Source: DASQVO01 sp035640715
Lineage (GTDB): Bacteria > Actinomycetota > Actinomycetes > Streptosporangiales > Streptosporangiaceae
Length of the DNA stretch: 11,313 nt
Assembly: GCA_035640715.1 (NCBI GenBank)
Contig: DASQVO010000266.1
Location: 1-11,313 of the forward strand
Direction: 5' to 3'
Position 1 is the first letter of the stretch, and every line of letters begins with the position of its first letter. The notes beneath the pieces are model-generated. The model searched no databases. It had not been told where the DNA came from and worked only from the letters and a program-made list of their open reading frames with translations. Positions 1 to 6,252 of this stretch are shown here, in pieces. Made by a program: the position numbers and the translations under genes.

Positions 1-131
1 CAACGCGCGAGCTCAGGAGCGCACGCGTATCACTCGGGCTTCACTGAATCGACCAAAGGCGCTGGGGGTGCAGCATGCCTACGGCCCCGGCGTGTTTGGC
101 TTAAGTGGCGCTTTGCCCTGGCTGTCTGGTT

Positions 132-254
132 TCAGGCGTACCCGTAGAGGGTGAGGATGCGCTGGTCGTCGCGGCCGTAGTGGCGGCGGGCGGCGGCGAT
201 GTTGGCGTGGCCTTTCTTCCTGAATGACCCGATCGCGAGGTTGCGGATGGCATT
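132..254 (-). pseudogene. C-terminal remnant of an ISAs1-like DDE transposase
   Basis: Read on the minus strand, this stretch ends at a TGA (132-134) and encodes a tail containing NAIRNLAIGSFRKKGHANIA followed by AAARRHYGRDDQRILTLYGYA. The pattern RNLAIG-x(n)-GH-x-NIA-x-ARRH-x-RD is typical of the extreme C-terminus of ISAs1/H-repeat-type transposases. Only about 40 residues remain. The DDE catalytic core, the N-terminus and any terminal inverted repeats are absent. Homology stops close to 255-268, exactly where the neighbouring SWIM-type fragment begins on the other strand, so the element was cut by a deletion or rearrangement. The family assignment rests on motif memory only. It cannot encode a working transposase. 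Confidence 0.5.
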
Positions 255-269
255 GCTACTGAGCGGTGA

Positions 270-674
270 GCAAGCGACCGGGCGCGGGCCGACCGGCGGT
301 ACGTCACCCAGCTGGTCAGCGTCCTCATTCGCGAGAAGCTGCTCGACGAGGCGTGGGCGGCCGCGATGGCGGACCCAGCTCAGATACCCGAATCACAGTG
401 GTTCGAGCTGATCAGCCTATGGGAGGAGGCTCATCCGGCGGACGTGATCAAGCCCTACCAGGATCTGATCGAGACCGGGCTGGAGCGAGCCAGCGACAAG
501 CACCGCTATTCCACCGCGATCAAGACCATCAGACGGCTCCGGGAGGCCTGCCACCGCGCCGGAGTCGAAGCCAGCTTCGCTGCCTACCTCGACGACCTCC
601 GGCAACGGCACCGGCGCAAGACGTCCTTCATCACCAAGCTGAACAAAGCCCTGGCTTCCGGGCCCGGCCCCTGA
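270..674 (+). pseudogene. C-terminal fragment of a SWIM zinc-finger family protein
   Basis: The frame is open from just after an in-frame TGA at 267-269 to the TGA at 672-674. Protein-like sequence begins at once with no plausible start (first ATG at 366). The product is rich in charged helical segments (LWEEAHPADVIKPYQDLIE, then AIKTIRRLREACHRAG) and ends YLDDLRQRHRRKTSFITKLNKAL. That ending resembles the C-terminal helical repeat region of actinobacterial SWIM zinc-finger proteins, which typically finish with a segment like LRAEHKRKRNFM. The SWIM CxCx(n)CxH motif would lie upstream and is missing, so only about 135 residues survive. The left edge coincides with the edge of the transposase remnant. 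An ATG-initiated 102-aa product from 366 is possible but has no convincing ribosome-binding site. Family call is by recall, moderate confidence. Confidence 0.5.
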
Positions 675-695
675 GCCATCGCGTTCAGTTCTGCC

Positions 696-812
696 GTGCT
701 CAGCTCCGTCACGGGCGCAAGCGCAGGACCCGGTACCGGCCGACGTGCCCGGGAGAAGCTCGAGGAGCAGGCGAGGCTGGGAGCGATGACGGAGGGGCAG
801 CGGCGAGACTAG
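696..812 (+). CDS. possible short ORF or gene tail (38 aa), unknown
   Basis: This lies in the same frame as the SWIM-like fragment, after its TGA. A GTG at 696 opens a short frame ending ARREKLEEQARLGAMTEGQRRD-like (as read: RRAREKLEEQARLGAMTEGQRRD) at a TAG (810-812), eleven bases before the GTG of the next gene. The charged amphipathic tail looks more protein-like than random translation. It may be the tail of another truncated gene or a small gene. No family is recognised and no good Shine-Dalgarno is seen. Confidence 0.2.
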   Translation: MLSSVTGASAGPGTGRRAREKLEEQARLGAMTEGQRRD

Positions 813-822
813 CGTATGAGAT

Positions 823-2652
823 GTGATCCCTCAGCCTTCCCTTGTCAGCTCCGAGCTTGCCGAAGCCGCGTTGTCCTGCGTTCCGCTTGCCCGCGCCCGC
901 GAGCTGGCAACCTGGGTCGGCTCTGGGCGGGAACTGACGAGCAGTGGCGTGCTGCGGCCGGCCGCTGCGGCCGAGGCGTGCCGGGTGCTCGGCATCGAGT
1001 TGCCACCGGGCAGGCTGCGCACCGCGAAGGACGTGCCCGAGCTCATGCGGGACTGGGAGGTGGCGGTCACCGCCGGGTTCATCGAGCCAGGGGCCAGCCG
1101 CGTGTACGCGGCGGGCGACCTGGCGGACCTGGGGCCGGCGAACGCGGAGCGCGTGCTGCGATCCTGGGTGTGGTCTGCCTCGGGGCAGCTCGGATTGCCC
1201 TATGACCCGTGCGCGGGGTGCCTGACCGTGCTCCACGAGCTCAGCGTGGCCGGCGGGCCGGTGCCGATGGCGGACCTGGAGGAGGCCGTGCGTTCGCTGT
1301 CGGAGGCCGGAGAGGCCGGCGCCGTAGCGGGAGCGCCATGCCCTGACTGCGGCGAGGTGCACGACGTGCTGTCATTCGCCGGCCTGCTCGGCATCGATGA
1401 TGATGACGATGACGGCGACCACGCTGACTTTAGCTGGGAGCATACGGAAGCTGCGGTCGCGTGGCTGGTGAGCTTCGGTGCGGCGGCCACCGGCCCGAGC
1501 GCGACGCCGGGCGGCAGCGTCCGGCTCACGCCGCTCGGGCGGATGCTGGCCGAATCGGTATTCAGCGGATGCGCACCGGCGCCGGAGGACGGCGCGGGGA
1601 CGCTGGTCACCGTGATCAGCGTGCTGCCGCCGAAGATCGCGACGGAGATGGCGCGGCCGTGGCTGGCCGAGCGTTCCCCGGTCGATGCGGTCAGGGAACT
1701 GCTTGGCTATGCCGAGTCCGCGGATCCCGACCAGCGCATGGTGGCGCTGGCCCTGGCCAGGGAGATAGGGCCCGCGGCGGCGCAGGCCTGGCGGGAGAGT
1801 GCGGGGCGGCCGGGTTTCGGCGCGTACGCACGGCGCTGGCTGGCCGGCCAGGGTGAGCCGGTGGCCGAAGACCCGCGCGATGAGGCGTGGCTGACCGTCG
1901 AGGCGATGAGCCTGGCGAGCGCAGCGGTGCCACCGGAGCTCGTGCCGCTGGTGTTCGGCGCGGCGGTACAGCATGCTGCTACGAGCGACGTCGCCGAGAC
2001 GCTGGCGCTGATGAATGCGTCTGGGCACCCGGATGCGGCACGGCTCGTCGAGTCGGTGGCCAGCCTCACCGGCCTGCGGGTGCCGGAGTCGCTCGCGGGC
2101 ACCGACGTGTACCAGCTCAAGATCACGCTGCGCGGCGTGTCCAAGCCGCCGGTCTGGCGGCGGGTGCTGGTTCCGGCCAGTATGACGCTGGACCTGCTGC
2201 ATGAGGTGATCCTGCGCGCCATGGGCTGGGGCGGTGGGCACCTGCATGTGTTCAGCGACGGCTGGCGCGAGTACGGCAGTCCCGACGCCGAGCTCGGTCA
2301 CGCCGACGAGAGGTGGGTCACGGTGGCGGATCTCCTGTCCGGGCCGGGCGGCACGGTGACGTACACGTATGACTTCGGCGATGACTGGGAGCACGGCATC
2401 CTGCTGGAGAAGATCCTGCCTGCCGGTCCCGGTGCCGCCTATCCGGTCTGCGTGGCGGGCAAGGGGGCGTGCCCGCCGGAGGACTGCGGCGGCGCGTGGG
2501 GATACGCCGAGCTGAAGAAGATCCTCGCCGATCCGGATCATGAGCAGCACGAGGAGATGCTCGAATGGCTTGGCCTGGACGACGCCGCGGAGTTCGACCC
2601 CGCGGAATTCTCCGTTGACGAGGTGAACGAGCGGCTCACCGTACTGCGGTAG
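823..2652 (+). CDS. Large protein with C-terminal plasmid pRiA4b ORF-3-like domain
   Basis: The product is 609 aa. The C-terminal ~180 residues (from about 427) match the pRiA4b ORF-3/IS1096-passenger-like family. They open with YQLKITLRGVSKPPVWRRV, continue with a short ML(H/D)LLHEVIL-type helix and AMGWGGGHLHVF, then TYTYDFGDDWEHGI, CVAGKGACPPEDCGGAWGY and a final acidic helix. This family is widespread as standalone proteins and is linked to plasmids and transposons, but its biochemical role is unknown. The N-terminal ~420 residues are helical. They include a CPDCGEVHD cysteine cluster (about 167-174), an acidic DDDDDD run near 192-199 and a winged-helix-like stretch, and are typical of longer actinobacterial members. 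GTG at 823 is the first start after an in-frame TGA at 817-819. Its Shine-Dalgarno is weak (GGAGGGG at 791-797 is too far away), so translation may be inefficient or leaderless. The gene appears intact and is followed by a hairpin. Confidence 0.8.
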   Translation: MIPQPSLVSSELAEAALSCVPLARARELATWVGSGRELTSSGVLRPAAAAEACRVLGIELPPGRLRTAKDVPELMRDWEVAVTAGFIEPGASRVYAAGDLADLGPANAERVLRSWVWSASGQLGLPYDPCAGCLTVLHELSVAGGPVPMADLEEAVRSLSEAGEAGAVAGAPCPDCGEVHDVLSFAGLLGIDDDDDDGDHADFSWEHTEAAVAWLVSFGAAATGPSATPGGSVRLTPLGRMLAESVFSGCAPAPEDGAGTLVTVISVLPPKIATEMARPWLAERSPVDAVRELLGYAESADPDQRMVALALAREIGPAAAQAWRESAGRPGFGAYARRWLAGQGEPVAEDPRDEAWLTVEAMSLASAAVPPELVPLVFGAAVQHAATSDVAETLALMNASGHPDAARLVESVASLTGLRVPESLAGTDVYQLKITLRGVSKPPVWRRVLVPASMTLDLLHEVILRAMGWGGGHLHVFSDGWREYGSPDAELGHADERWVTVADLLSGPGGTVTYTYDFGDDWEHGILLEKILPAGPGAAYPVCVAGKGACPPEDCGGAWGYAELKKILADPDHEQHEEMLEWLGLDDAAEFDPAEFSVDEVNERLTVLR

Positions 2653-2656
2653 CTCA

Positions 2657-2681
2657 GGCCCTGGTAGCCGCGGCCAGGGCC
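2657..2681 (+). terminator. Candidate factor-independent terminator hairpin
   Basis: A perfect 8-bp inverted repeat, GGCCCTGG (2657-2664) and CCAGGGCC (2674-2681), flanks a 9-base loop and starts 5 bases after the stop codon of the preceding gene. There is no downstream T-run, as is common for high-GC actinomycete terminators. Function is inferred from position and symmetry. Confidence 0.5.
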
Positions 2682-2722
2682 GTCCACGTCAATACCACAA
2701 TCGTGGGATAGATGTACCGCTG

Positions 2723-3034
2723 GTGAAGCGTGAGCGGCTGTCCGGGCGGGTACCGGTCACCAGCGGCGGAGTCGTCGGCCAGGTGTGGCGTGGCGGCAGC
2801 GGCACGCAGGCGCCGGTTGCCCGGCTGCTCGCCGGGGTGGAGGTCGTCCCGCTCGATGATCTGCTGGGGCGCCGTGCGGGAACGGTGCTGGCGCGCAGCG
2901 GCGGCTCGGACGCGATCGGCGCGGCGGTTGTCTGCCTGGCCGGGGATAGGGACGACATCCTCACCTCAGACCCCGGCGACCTCCGGGACCTGGCACAGGC
3001 CGCCGGCATCCACGTCGAGCTGATCCCCGTCTGA
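2723..3034 (+). pseudogene. N-terminally truncated PIN-domain (VapC-like) ribonuclease
   Basis: The GTG-initiated frame gives 103 aa that align by eye to the last two thirds of actinobacterial PIN-domain toxins. It has VPVTSGGVVGQVWRGGSGTQ, then ARLLAGVEVVPLDDLLGRRAG, SDAIGAAVVCLA, DDILTSDPGDL and a final IHVELIPV. PIN nucleases need a cluster of acidic residues, the first in the N-terminal strand (usually a VLDTGVL-like motif). That strand is absent: the frame is open upstream to 2651 but reads non-homologous sequence. The second acidic residue of the usual SDxxDAA motif is also Gly (SDAIGAA). A VapB-like antitoxin is not visible on either side. It is most likely an inactive remnant of a toxin-antitoxin or orphan PIN gene, or less likely a regulatory PIN-like protein. 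Confidence 0.6.
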
Positions 3035-3082
3035 ACTTTGCCCGGGACGGCTGGCACCGCTGGAGAATGACCCGCTGTGGGC

Positions 3083-3271
3083 TCACGCCAGATCCGCCCG
3101 GCGCATCACGTACAGGTCGGCCAGGAACTCCTCCACCTCACCCTCATCAAAGATCCCGTCCCGCGCGAGATCGTCCGCGGAGCGGACTGGCTCGTTGTCC
3201 TGGAACAGCTCATCGGCGCTGGGCCGCGGGCTGGTCGGCGGGAACTGGTGCCCGGCGCTGTCCGTCGTCAT
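3083..3271 (-). CDS. Small acidic hypothetical protein (62 aa)
   Basis: ATG at 3271 is preceded by GGTGAGGG at suitable spacing, so it is preferred over a GTG nine bases further upstream. The product starts MTTDSAGHQFPPTS and ends with a compact acidic segment, SADDLARDGIFDEGEVEEF then LADLYVMRRADLA. The last 40 residues look like a conserved short domain (a D/E-rich helix followed by an LYxxRRA tail) seen in small actinobacterial proteins of unknown function, some of which sit next to other small ORFs. There is no signal peptide, membrane segment or metal motif. Size and acidity would fit an antitoxin or a partner-binding protein, but no toxin is adjacent in the same operon. The PIN remnant lies convergent, ending 49 bases away. 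Function unknown. Confidence 0.55.
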   Translation of the reverse strand: MTTDSAGHQFPPTSPRPSADELFQDNEPVRSADDLARDGIFDEGEVEEFLADLYVMRRADLA

Positions 3272-3280
3272 TGCCCTCAC

Positions 3281-3472
3281 CTCCCAACGCGGACTCCCTG
3301 CAAGTGAGTCACGTCCGACGCCAATGCGCCGGGTCGCTGCGACTCCGCGAAAGCGTTCTACCTGGTGGCTAAGTCATCCGGCAGGTTATTGAGGCCGCAT
3401 AGCTCCGACCTCGCAGTTATCGCCTTGGCCGGTCCGGTTCCGCCATATGGTCTGGCGCCTGAGGATCGCTGG
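3281..3472. other. Intergenic stretch with no recognised content
   Basis: This lies between two minus-strand small genes. No protein-like frame, tRNA-like fold or strong inverted repeat was seen on either strand. Its base composition is less GC-rich than that of the neighbouring genes. Confidence 0.4.
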
Positions 3473-3730
3473 TTAGCTGGCGAGTGCCCGCTCTACCAGG
3501 GCGCGGTCGTCGCCGGCCAAGCCGGGCAGCAGCCTGAGGTGGACGATAGTGCCATCGCCTGCTGGCGCAAGGTCGATGACCTGGCACACAGCGGCAGCAT
3601 CTTGATCCCCGGCGATGACGATGGCGCCAGGCTTGGTCTGTCCGGGATCGCGGGCCTCATCGAGAAAGGTCCAGACGTAACCGGTGTCGTCTTCGTCATT
3701 GAGGTCTGCGGTGATGTCCACGCGGTACAT
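3473..3730 (-). CDS. Conserved small hypothetical protein (85 aa), translationally coupled
   Basis: The product starts MYRVDITADLNDEDDTGYVW and continues TFLDEARDPGQTKPGAIVIA, GDQDAAAVCQVIDL and a LRLLPGLAGDD tail. The alternation of strands and loops suggests a small single-domain cytoplasmic fold. I recognise the type as a recurring uncharacterised actinobacterial protein but cannot name a function. The start is fixed by a strong GGAGGG seven bases upstream. The TGA of the preceding frame (3732-3734) is separated from this ATG by a single base, indicating translational coupling and a shared transcript with the frame upstream. A longer frame reading out to 3853 exists but lacks protein-like sequence before this ATG. 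Confidence 0.7.
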   Translation of the reverse strand: MYRVDITADLNDEDDTGYVWTFLDEARDPGQTKPGAIVIAGDQDAAAVCQVIDLAPAGDGTIVHLRLLPGLAGDDRALVERALAS

Positions 3731-3731
3731 C

Positions 3732-3948
3732 TCAGCCCTCCTCTCGCCAGGCCACGCCTCTAACGTACTGGGAATTGGGCTGCGGAGCGCCGAGGGCAGT
3801 GAGCAGTCTGTCCAGTTCCGGGTCGTCGGCGCGGTGGAGCCGGACGGGCGCATCCGCCGACGTTGGACATGTCGATACCCGCGCCGGTGAAGCGAAACGC
3901 CCCCGGTGAATGATCATCAGACGCCCACAGCGCGACGTAATTGTGCAT
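3732..3948 (-). pseudogene. Frameshifted small hypothetical gene upstream of the 85-aa gene
   Basis: Two adjacent minus-strand frames together make a plausible ~70-aa protein. The first, from ATG at 3948 (or GTG at 3966), reads MHNYVALWASDDHSPGAFRF then TGAGIDMSN. The second reads SADAPVRLHRADDPELDRLL, TALGAPQPNSQYVRGVAWREEG and stops at 3732. Each frame turns into low-complexity Pro/Arg-rich sequence where the other starts to look natural. The switch lies near 3851-3870 and requires skipping one base. The second frame ends one base before the ATG of the next gene, as expected of an operon partner. The most likely explanation is a single-base insertion (mutation or sequencing error). A programmed shift cannot be excluded. 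No family recognised. Confidence 0.45.
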
Positions 3949-4111
3949 GGGTGCGTATCGCGACACGGCGGCATTAACGGGTTTCAGCGGCTCGTACTCC
4001 GATGAGCGGTTATCGGCCAGCGCCTCAAATTGTCAGGCATGCACTGGACCGTCGGCCGGCGCGGACGCCATCGCCGCGCTCCGCTGCCAGCCGCCCCGGA
4101 GACCGGATCCG

Positions 4112-4528
4112 TTACGCAACCCGCAACCAGACATGCGCCGCCTGAGCAGCAAGGCACACTGAACGATCCTGCTCACCTACAAAACTGACGCGCACCCCAT
4201 TCGGGATGTCTGTGCTCCCCGGCGGCCGGCTGGCCATGAGCTGGAGAAGCGCGGTCAGCACGAGCTGAACAGATCTGGTGCCTTGGTGCATGCCGTATGC
4301 GGCTGGCTCGTGCGGCTGGGCGGTCTGCAATGCATCGCCTGGACCGGCCACGGCAAGATTGAGTGGCTGATTACCACTACCCGGCTGGCCGCCCGCCTGC
4401 CCGGCTCCGGGCAGCTTGCCATCACCTGGTGGCGCGATCTCATGGATCCGCAGCCGCGCCGGATCCGAGGTCTCATTCCGGGTGCCTAGCGCCTCGGCCA
4501 GTACCCGGTCCTCCGTCACATCCATCAT
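4112..4528 (-). CDS. Possible third ORF of the aconitase X operon, unknown
   Basis: An ATG-ATG pair (4528, 4525) begins two bases after the TAG of the aconitase X small subunit and opens a 138-codon frame to a TAA at 4112. The first ~32 residues (MMDVTEDRVLAEALGTRNET then SDPARLRIHEIAPP) are charged, use high-GC third positions and look coding. The remainder (Gly/Pro/Gln-rich, then LVLTALLQLMASRPPG) is less convincing and uses more A/T-ending codons. The opposite strand carries a competing open frame (4163-4489). It may be a real but degenerate downstream gene, or read-through of non-coding sequence. No domain recognised. Confidence 0.25.
   Translation of the reverse strand: MMDVTEDRVLAEALGTRNETSDPARLRIHEIAPPGDGKLPGAGQAGGQPGSGNQPLNLAVAGPGDALQTAQPHEPAAYGMHQGTRSVQLVLTALLQLMASRPPGSTDIPNGVRVSFVGEQDRSVCLAAQAAHVWLRVA
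4163..4489 (+). pseudogene. Alternative plus-strand ORF, unrecognised, no clear start
   Basis: An open frame follows a TGA at 4160-4162 and ends in a TAG at 4487-4489. The translation includes ILLTYKTDAHPIRDVCAPRR, GWLVRLGGLQCIAWTGHGK, IEWLITTTRLAARLPGSG and QLAITWWRDLMDPQPRRIRG. Aromatic residues and charges are distributed as in a folded protein. By hand, third codon positions are about 75% GC and second positions near 50%, which is compatible with coding but weaker than in neighbouring genes. There is no ATG/GTG start with a Shine-Dalgarno before TTG 4283. It conflicts with the minus-strand frame here, so at most one is real. I do not recognise it. Confidence 0.2.
4444..4466 (-). terminator. 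Inverted repeat downstream of the aconitase X operon
   Basis: GGATCCG (4444-4450) and CGGATCC (4460-4466) form a perfect 7-bp stem with a 9-base loop, about 65 bases beyond the small-subunit stop codon in transcription direction. It could end the operon transcript if the downstream frame is not a gene. No T-run follows. Confidence 0.25.
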
Positions 4529-4530
4529 GC

Positions 4531-4968
4531 CTACCCCAGCACTTGCCCTGGCGCCGGTTCGTCCACCACACTCAGCGTGCCCCTGCCGGGGTCGAAACAC
4601 GCCAGGGTGCCGGTGACCAGCTCGTCGAACGCGCGTGGATCGATGCCGGCGCCGATCGGCACCCCGGCCGTCACCGCACCCTGCACCATGACCGGGTTGA
4701 GCTCACCGAACACCAGGGCGGCGAACCCAACGCCACGGTTGGCCATGGTCAGCAGCGCCCACGCGGCGGCGACCCCGCCTTGCACCAGCGGCGAGAGCAG
4801 GATCCGCCCGGCCACCGGCTGGCCGCGCAACGGGTGGTCAGTTCGTGAGATCACCCCGGACACCCGGTCCAGGTCGTACCGGGCGCTGAACGGCCTCGGG
4901 TTGACGAGCACCGGTGCCACGACGACCGGGCCGAACGCCTGCGGGACACGGAACACGCGCTGACTCAT
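4531..4968 (-). CDS. Aconitase X small (swivel) subunit
   Basis: The 145-aa product belongs by eye to the AcnX swivel family (formerly DUF126). It has an N-terminal strand set, ARYDLDRVSGVISRTDHPLRGQ (residues 29-50), VAGRILLSPLVQGG (52-65) and ALVFGELNPVMVQGAVTAGVP. The last of these matches the conserved VMVQGAV...AGIP segment. The swivel domain closes over the large subunit to form the active site of a cytoplasmic dehydratase. In archaeal phosphomevalonate dehydratases and many AcnX proteins the loop after VAG carries a GSSTGS-like Ser-rich motif including the proposed catalytic Ser. Here it reads QGGVAAAWA (63-71) with no Ser, so chemistry or substrate probably differs, as may be general for a bacterial two-subunit group. 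ATG 4968 overlaps the large-subunit TGA (ATGA), implying coupled translation and a heterodimer. Confidence 0.88.
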   Translation of the reverse strand: MSQRVFRVPQAFGPVVVAPVLVNPRPFSARYDLDRVSGVISRTDHPLRGQPVAGRILLSPLVQGGVAAAWALLTMANRGVGFAALVFGELNPVMVQGAVTAGVPIGAGIDPRAFDELVTGTLACFDPGRGTLSVVDEPAPGQVLG

Positions 4969-6209
4969 CGGGGCTCCAATCGGCCGTTGAGGGCGGCATG
5001 GATGCACTCGTCGGTCCGGCGAAGGGCCGACTCGTAGCCATGCGCCCGAATGATGTTGGAGAGCTTGGCGGAGTTGGTCACCAGGCGGCGCCACCCGAAG
5101 TGCGCTCGCTGCGCCGCCGGATCCATGACGTACCAGCAGGTTCCCTGCGCGACGACACCGCCCGCCTCGCGGATGGCGGTGAGCAGGCACTGCTCCTCGG
5201 CCGCGCGACCGACCAGCCCATTGGTCGTGATGATCAGCCACACGCCGGGAGCCACCCGCTTCCCGTCGAGCGCCTCGGCGATGCGCTTCAACTCCAAGAA
5301 CGACAGCTGTGGCCCGCTGAACACGACCAAGTCGATGTCCCCGCCGCCGGGGATGTCCTCGGCGAAGACGGCTTCGATCGCCTCGTCGTCCACGGTGAAC
5401 TCGTCGATCAGCGGACGACCCCGGTTCGCGGCCTGATAGCTGGGCGCCTCCGGGGTCACGCCGACCACGTGGTACATGGCCATGGATCCGAAGCTGGCCA
5501 TGCTCGCGCCGAAGTGCTTGAGATCGTCCGAGGTCGGCACCTGCCCGGCCAGCTCTAGCGTCGGCACGTTCCAGTAGGAGCGGCATCGGCGGCCCACCAG
5601 CGCGCCCAGAGCGCCCCAGTCCGCCACGTCGCGCATCGCCGCGGTCACCCGCACCCGCACGTTCGCCCGGCGGTTGTCGGCGAGGTGGTATCCATATGCG
5701 GGTGTGCGCCCGGTCAGCGCGGCCGCGAGCCCGGCCGCGCCGCCCTCGTAGTTCGTCCTCGCGCCGAAGACGGAGTTGGCGTACGCTACCGTGCCCGTGT
5801 CACCCCAGGCGACATGCTCGCCGAACCGGGGCTGGTACACGCTCTGGTAGCCGATGCACGTGTTCAGGGTGGACACGCCCAGCCGGGCCAGCACCGCCCG
5901 GGTCAACCGCTCCCCGTCCACCAGTTCACAGCTCTGGGCGAACAACTCCGCATGCTCGAAGTCCACCGACTGCGCATTCCGGGTCGTCGGCACGCGCACC
6001 CGCAGGCCACCGTCGGCCAGCCGCCGCAGGTAGTCGTACCCGGCTTGCCCGAAGATCTCCCAGTCGCCCATGAAATGCGCATTCGTAACCGGCACGAACC
6101 GTTCCGCGCCGAAGAACTCGCCGACCGCGAGTTGCTCGGCGAACACCGCCGCCAGCAATTCGCCGTGCGCGCCATCCCGGATCCGCCGCTCTTCATCGGT
6201 CAGCTGCAC
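4965..6209 (-). CDS. Aconitase X large (catalytic) subunit
   Basis: The 414-aa product matches the AcnX catalytic domain (formerly DUF521). Visible motifs are NTCIGYQSVYQPRFGEHVAW (116-135, Cys118), YANSVFGARTNYEGG (143-157), KHFGASMASFGSMAMYHVVG then VTPEAP (231-256), GTCWYV (Cys358), TNSAKLSNI (378-386) and RRTDECIHAAL (Cys402). The family dehydrates small hydroxy acids: cis-3-hydroxy-L-proline in some bacteria and fungi, and mevalonate 5-phosphate in archaea, using an Fe-S cluster. The segment usually written GCPHLS in this family, whose Cys is an expected cluster ligand, reads SGPQLS here (298-303). GTG 6209 is chosen because AAAGGAG lies about five bases upstream, and an ATG five bases earlier is out of frame. 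It lies 43 bases after the permease gene and overlaps the small-subunit gene by 4 bp. The substrate cannot be read from sequence. Confidence 0.9.
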   Translation of the reverse strand: MQLTDEERRIRDGAHGELLAAVFAEQLAVGEFFGAERFVPVTNAHFMGDWEIFGQAGYDYLRRLADGGLRVRVPTTRNAQSVDFEHAELFAQSCELVDGERLTRAVLARLGVSTLNTCIGYQSVYQPRFGEHVAWGDTGTVAYANSVFGARTNYEGGAAGLAAALTGRTPAYGYHLADNRRANVRVRVTAAMRDVADWGALGALVGRRCRSYWNVPTLELAGQVPTSDDLKHFGASMASFGSMAMYHVVGVTPEAPSYQAANRGRPLIDEFTVDDEAIEAVFAEDIPGGGDIDLVVFSGPQLSFLELKRIAEALDGKRVAPGVWLIITTNGLVGRAAEEQCLLTAIREAGGVVAQGTCWYVMDPAAQRAHFGWRRLVTNSAKLSNIIRAHGYESALRRTDECIHAALNGRLEPR

Positions 6210-6252
6210 TCATGCTCCTTTCCCATGGCCCCACATCTGAGTGCCGGCATGC

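Noticed and set aside
1..131. Possible terminal inverted repeat of the transposon remnant
   Set aside because: No matching partner end or target duplication could be found in the window, so I cannot support an element boundary.
1391..1420. GAT-rich repeat (gatgatgatgacgatgac)
   Set aside because: It encodes an acidic Asp run inside an intact gene; too short and too irregular to treat as a separate repeat element.
1372..2550. 392-codon open frame on the minus strand
   Set aside because: Antisense to the pRiA4b-like gene; Arg/His/Gln-rich composition typical of a high-GC shadow frame, with no recognisable domain.
4914..5558. 214-codon plus-strand frame antisense to aconitase X
   Set aside because: Shadow of strongly supported aconitase X subunits; no recognisable motif.
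4531..5586. 351-codon minus-strand frame ending at the aconitase X small-subunit stop
   Set aside because: Only the last 145 codons from ATG 4968 are the real gene; the upstream part is out of frame with the large subunit and Arg-rich.
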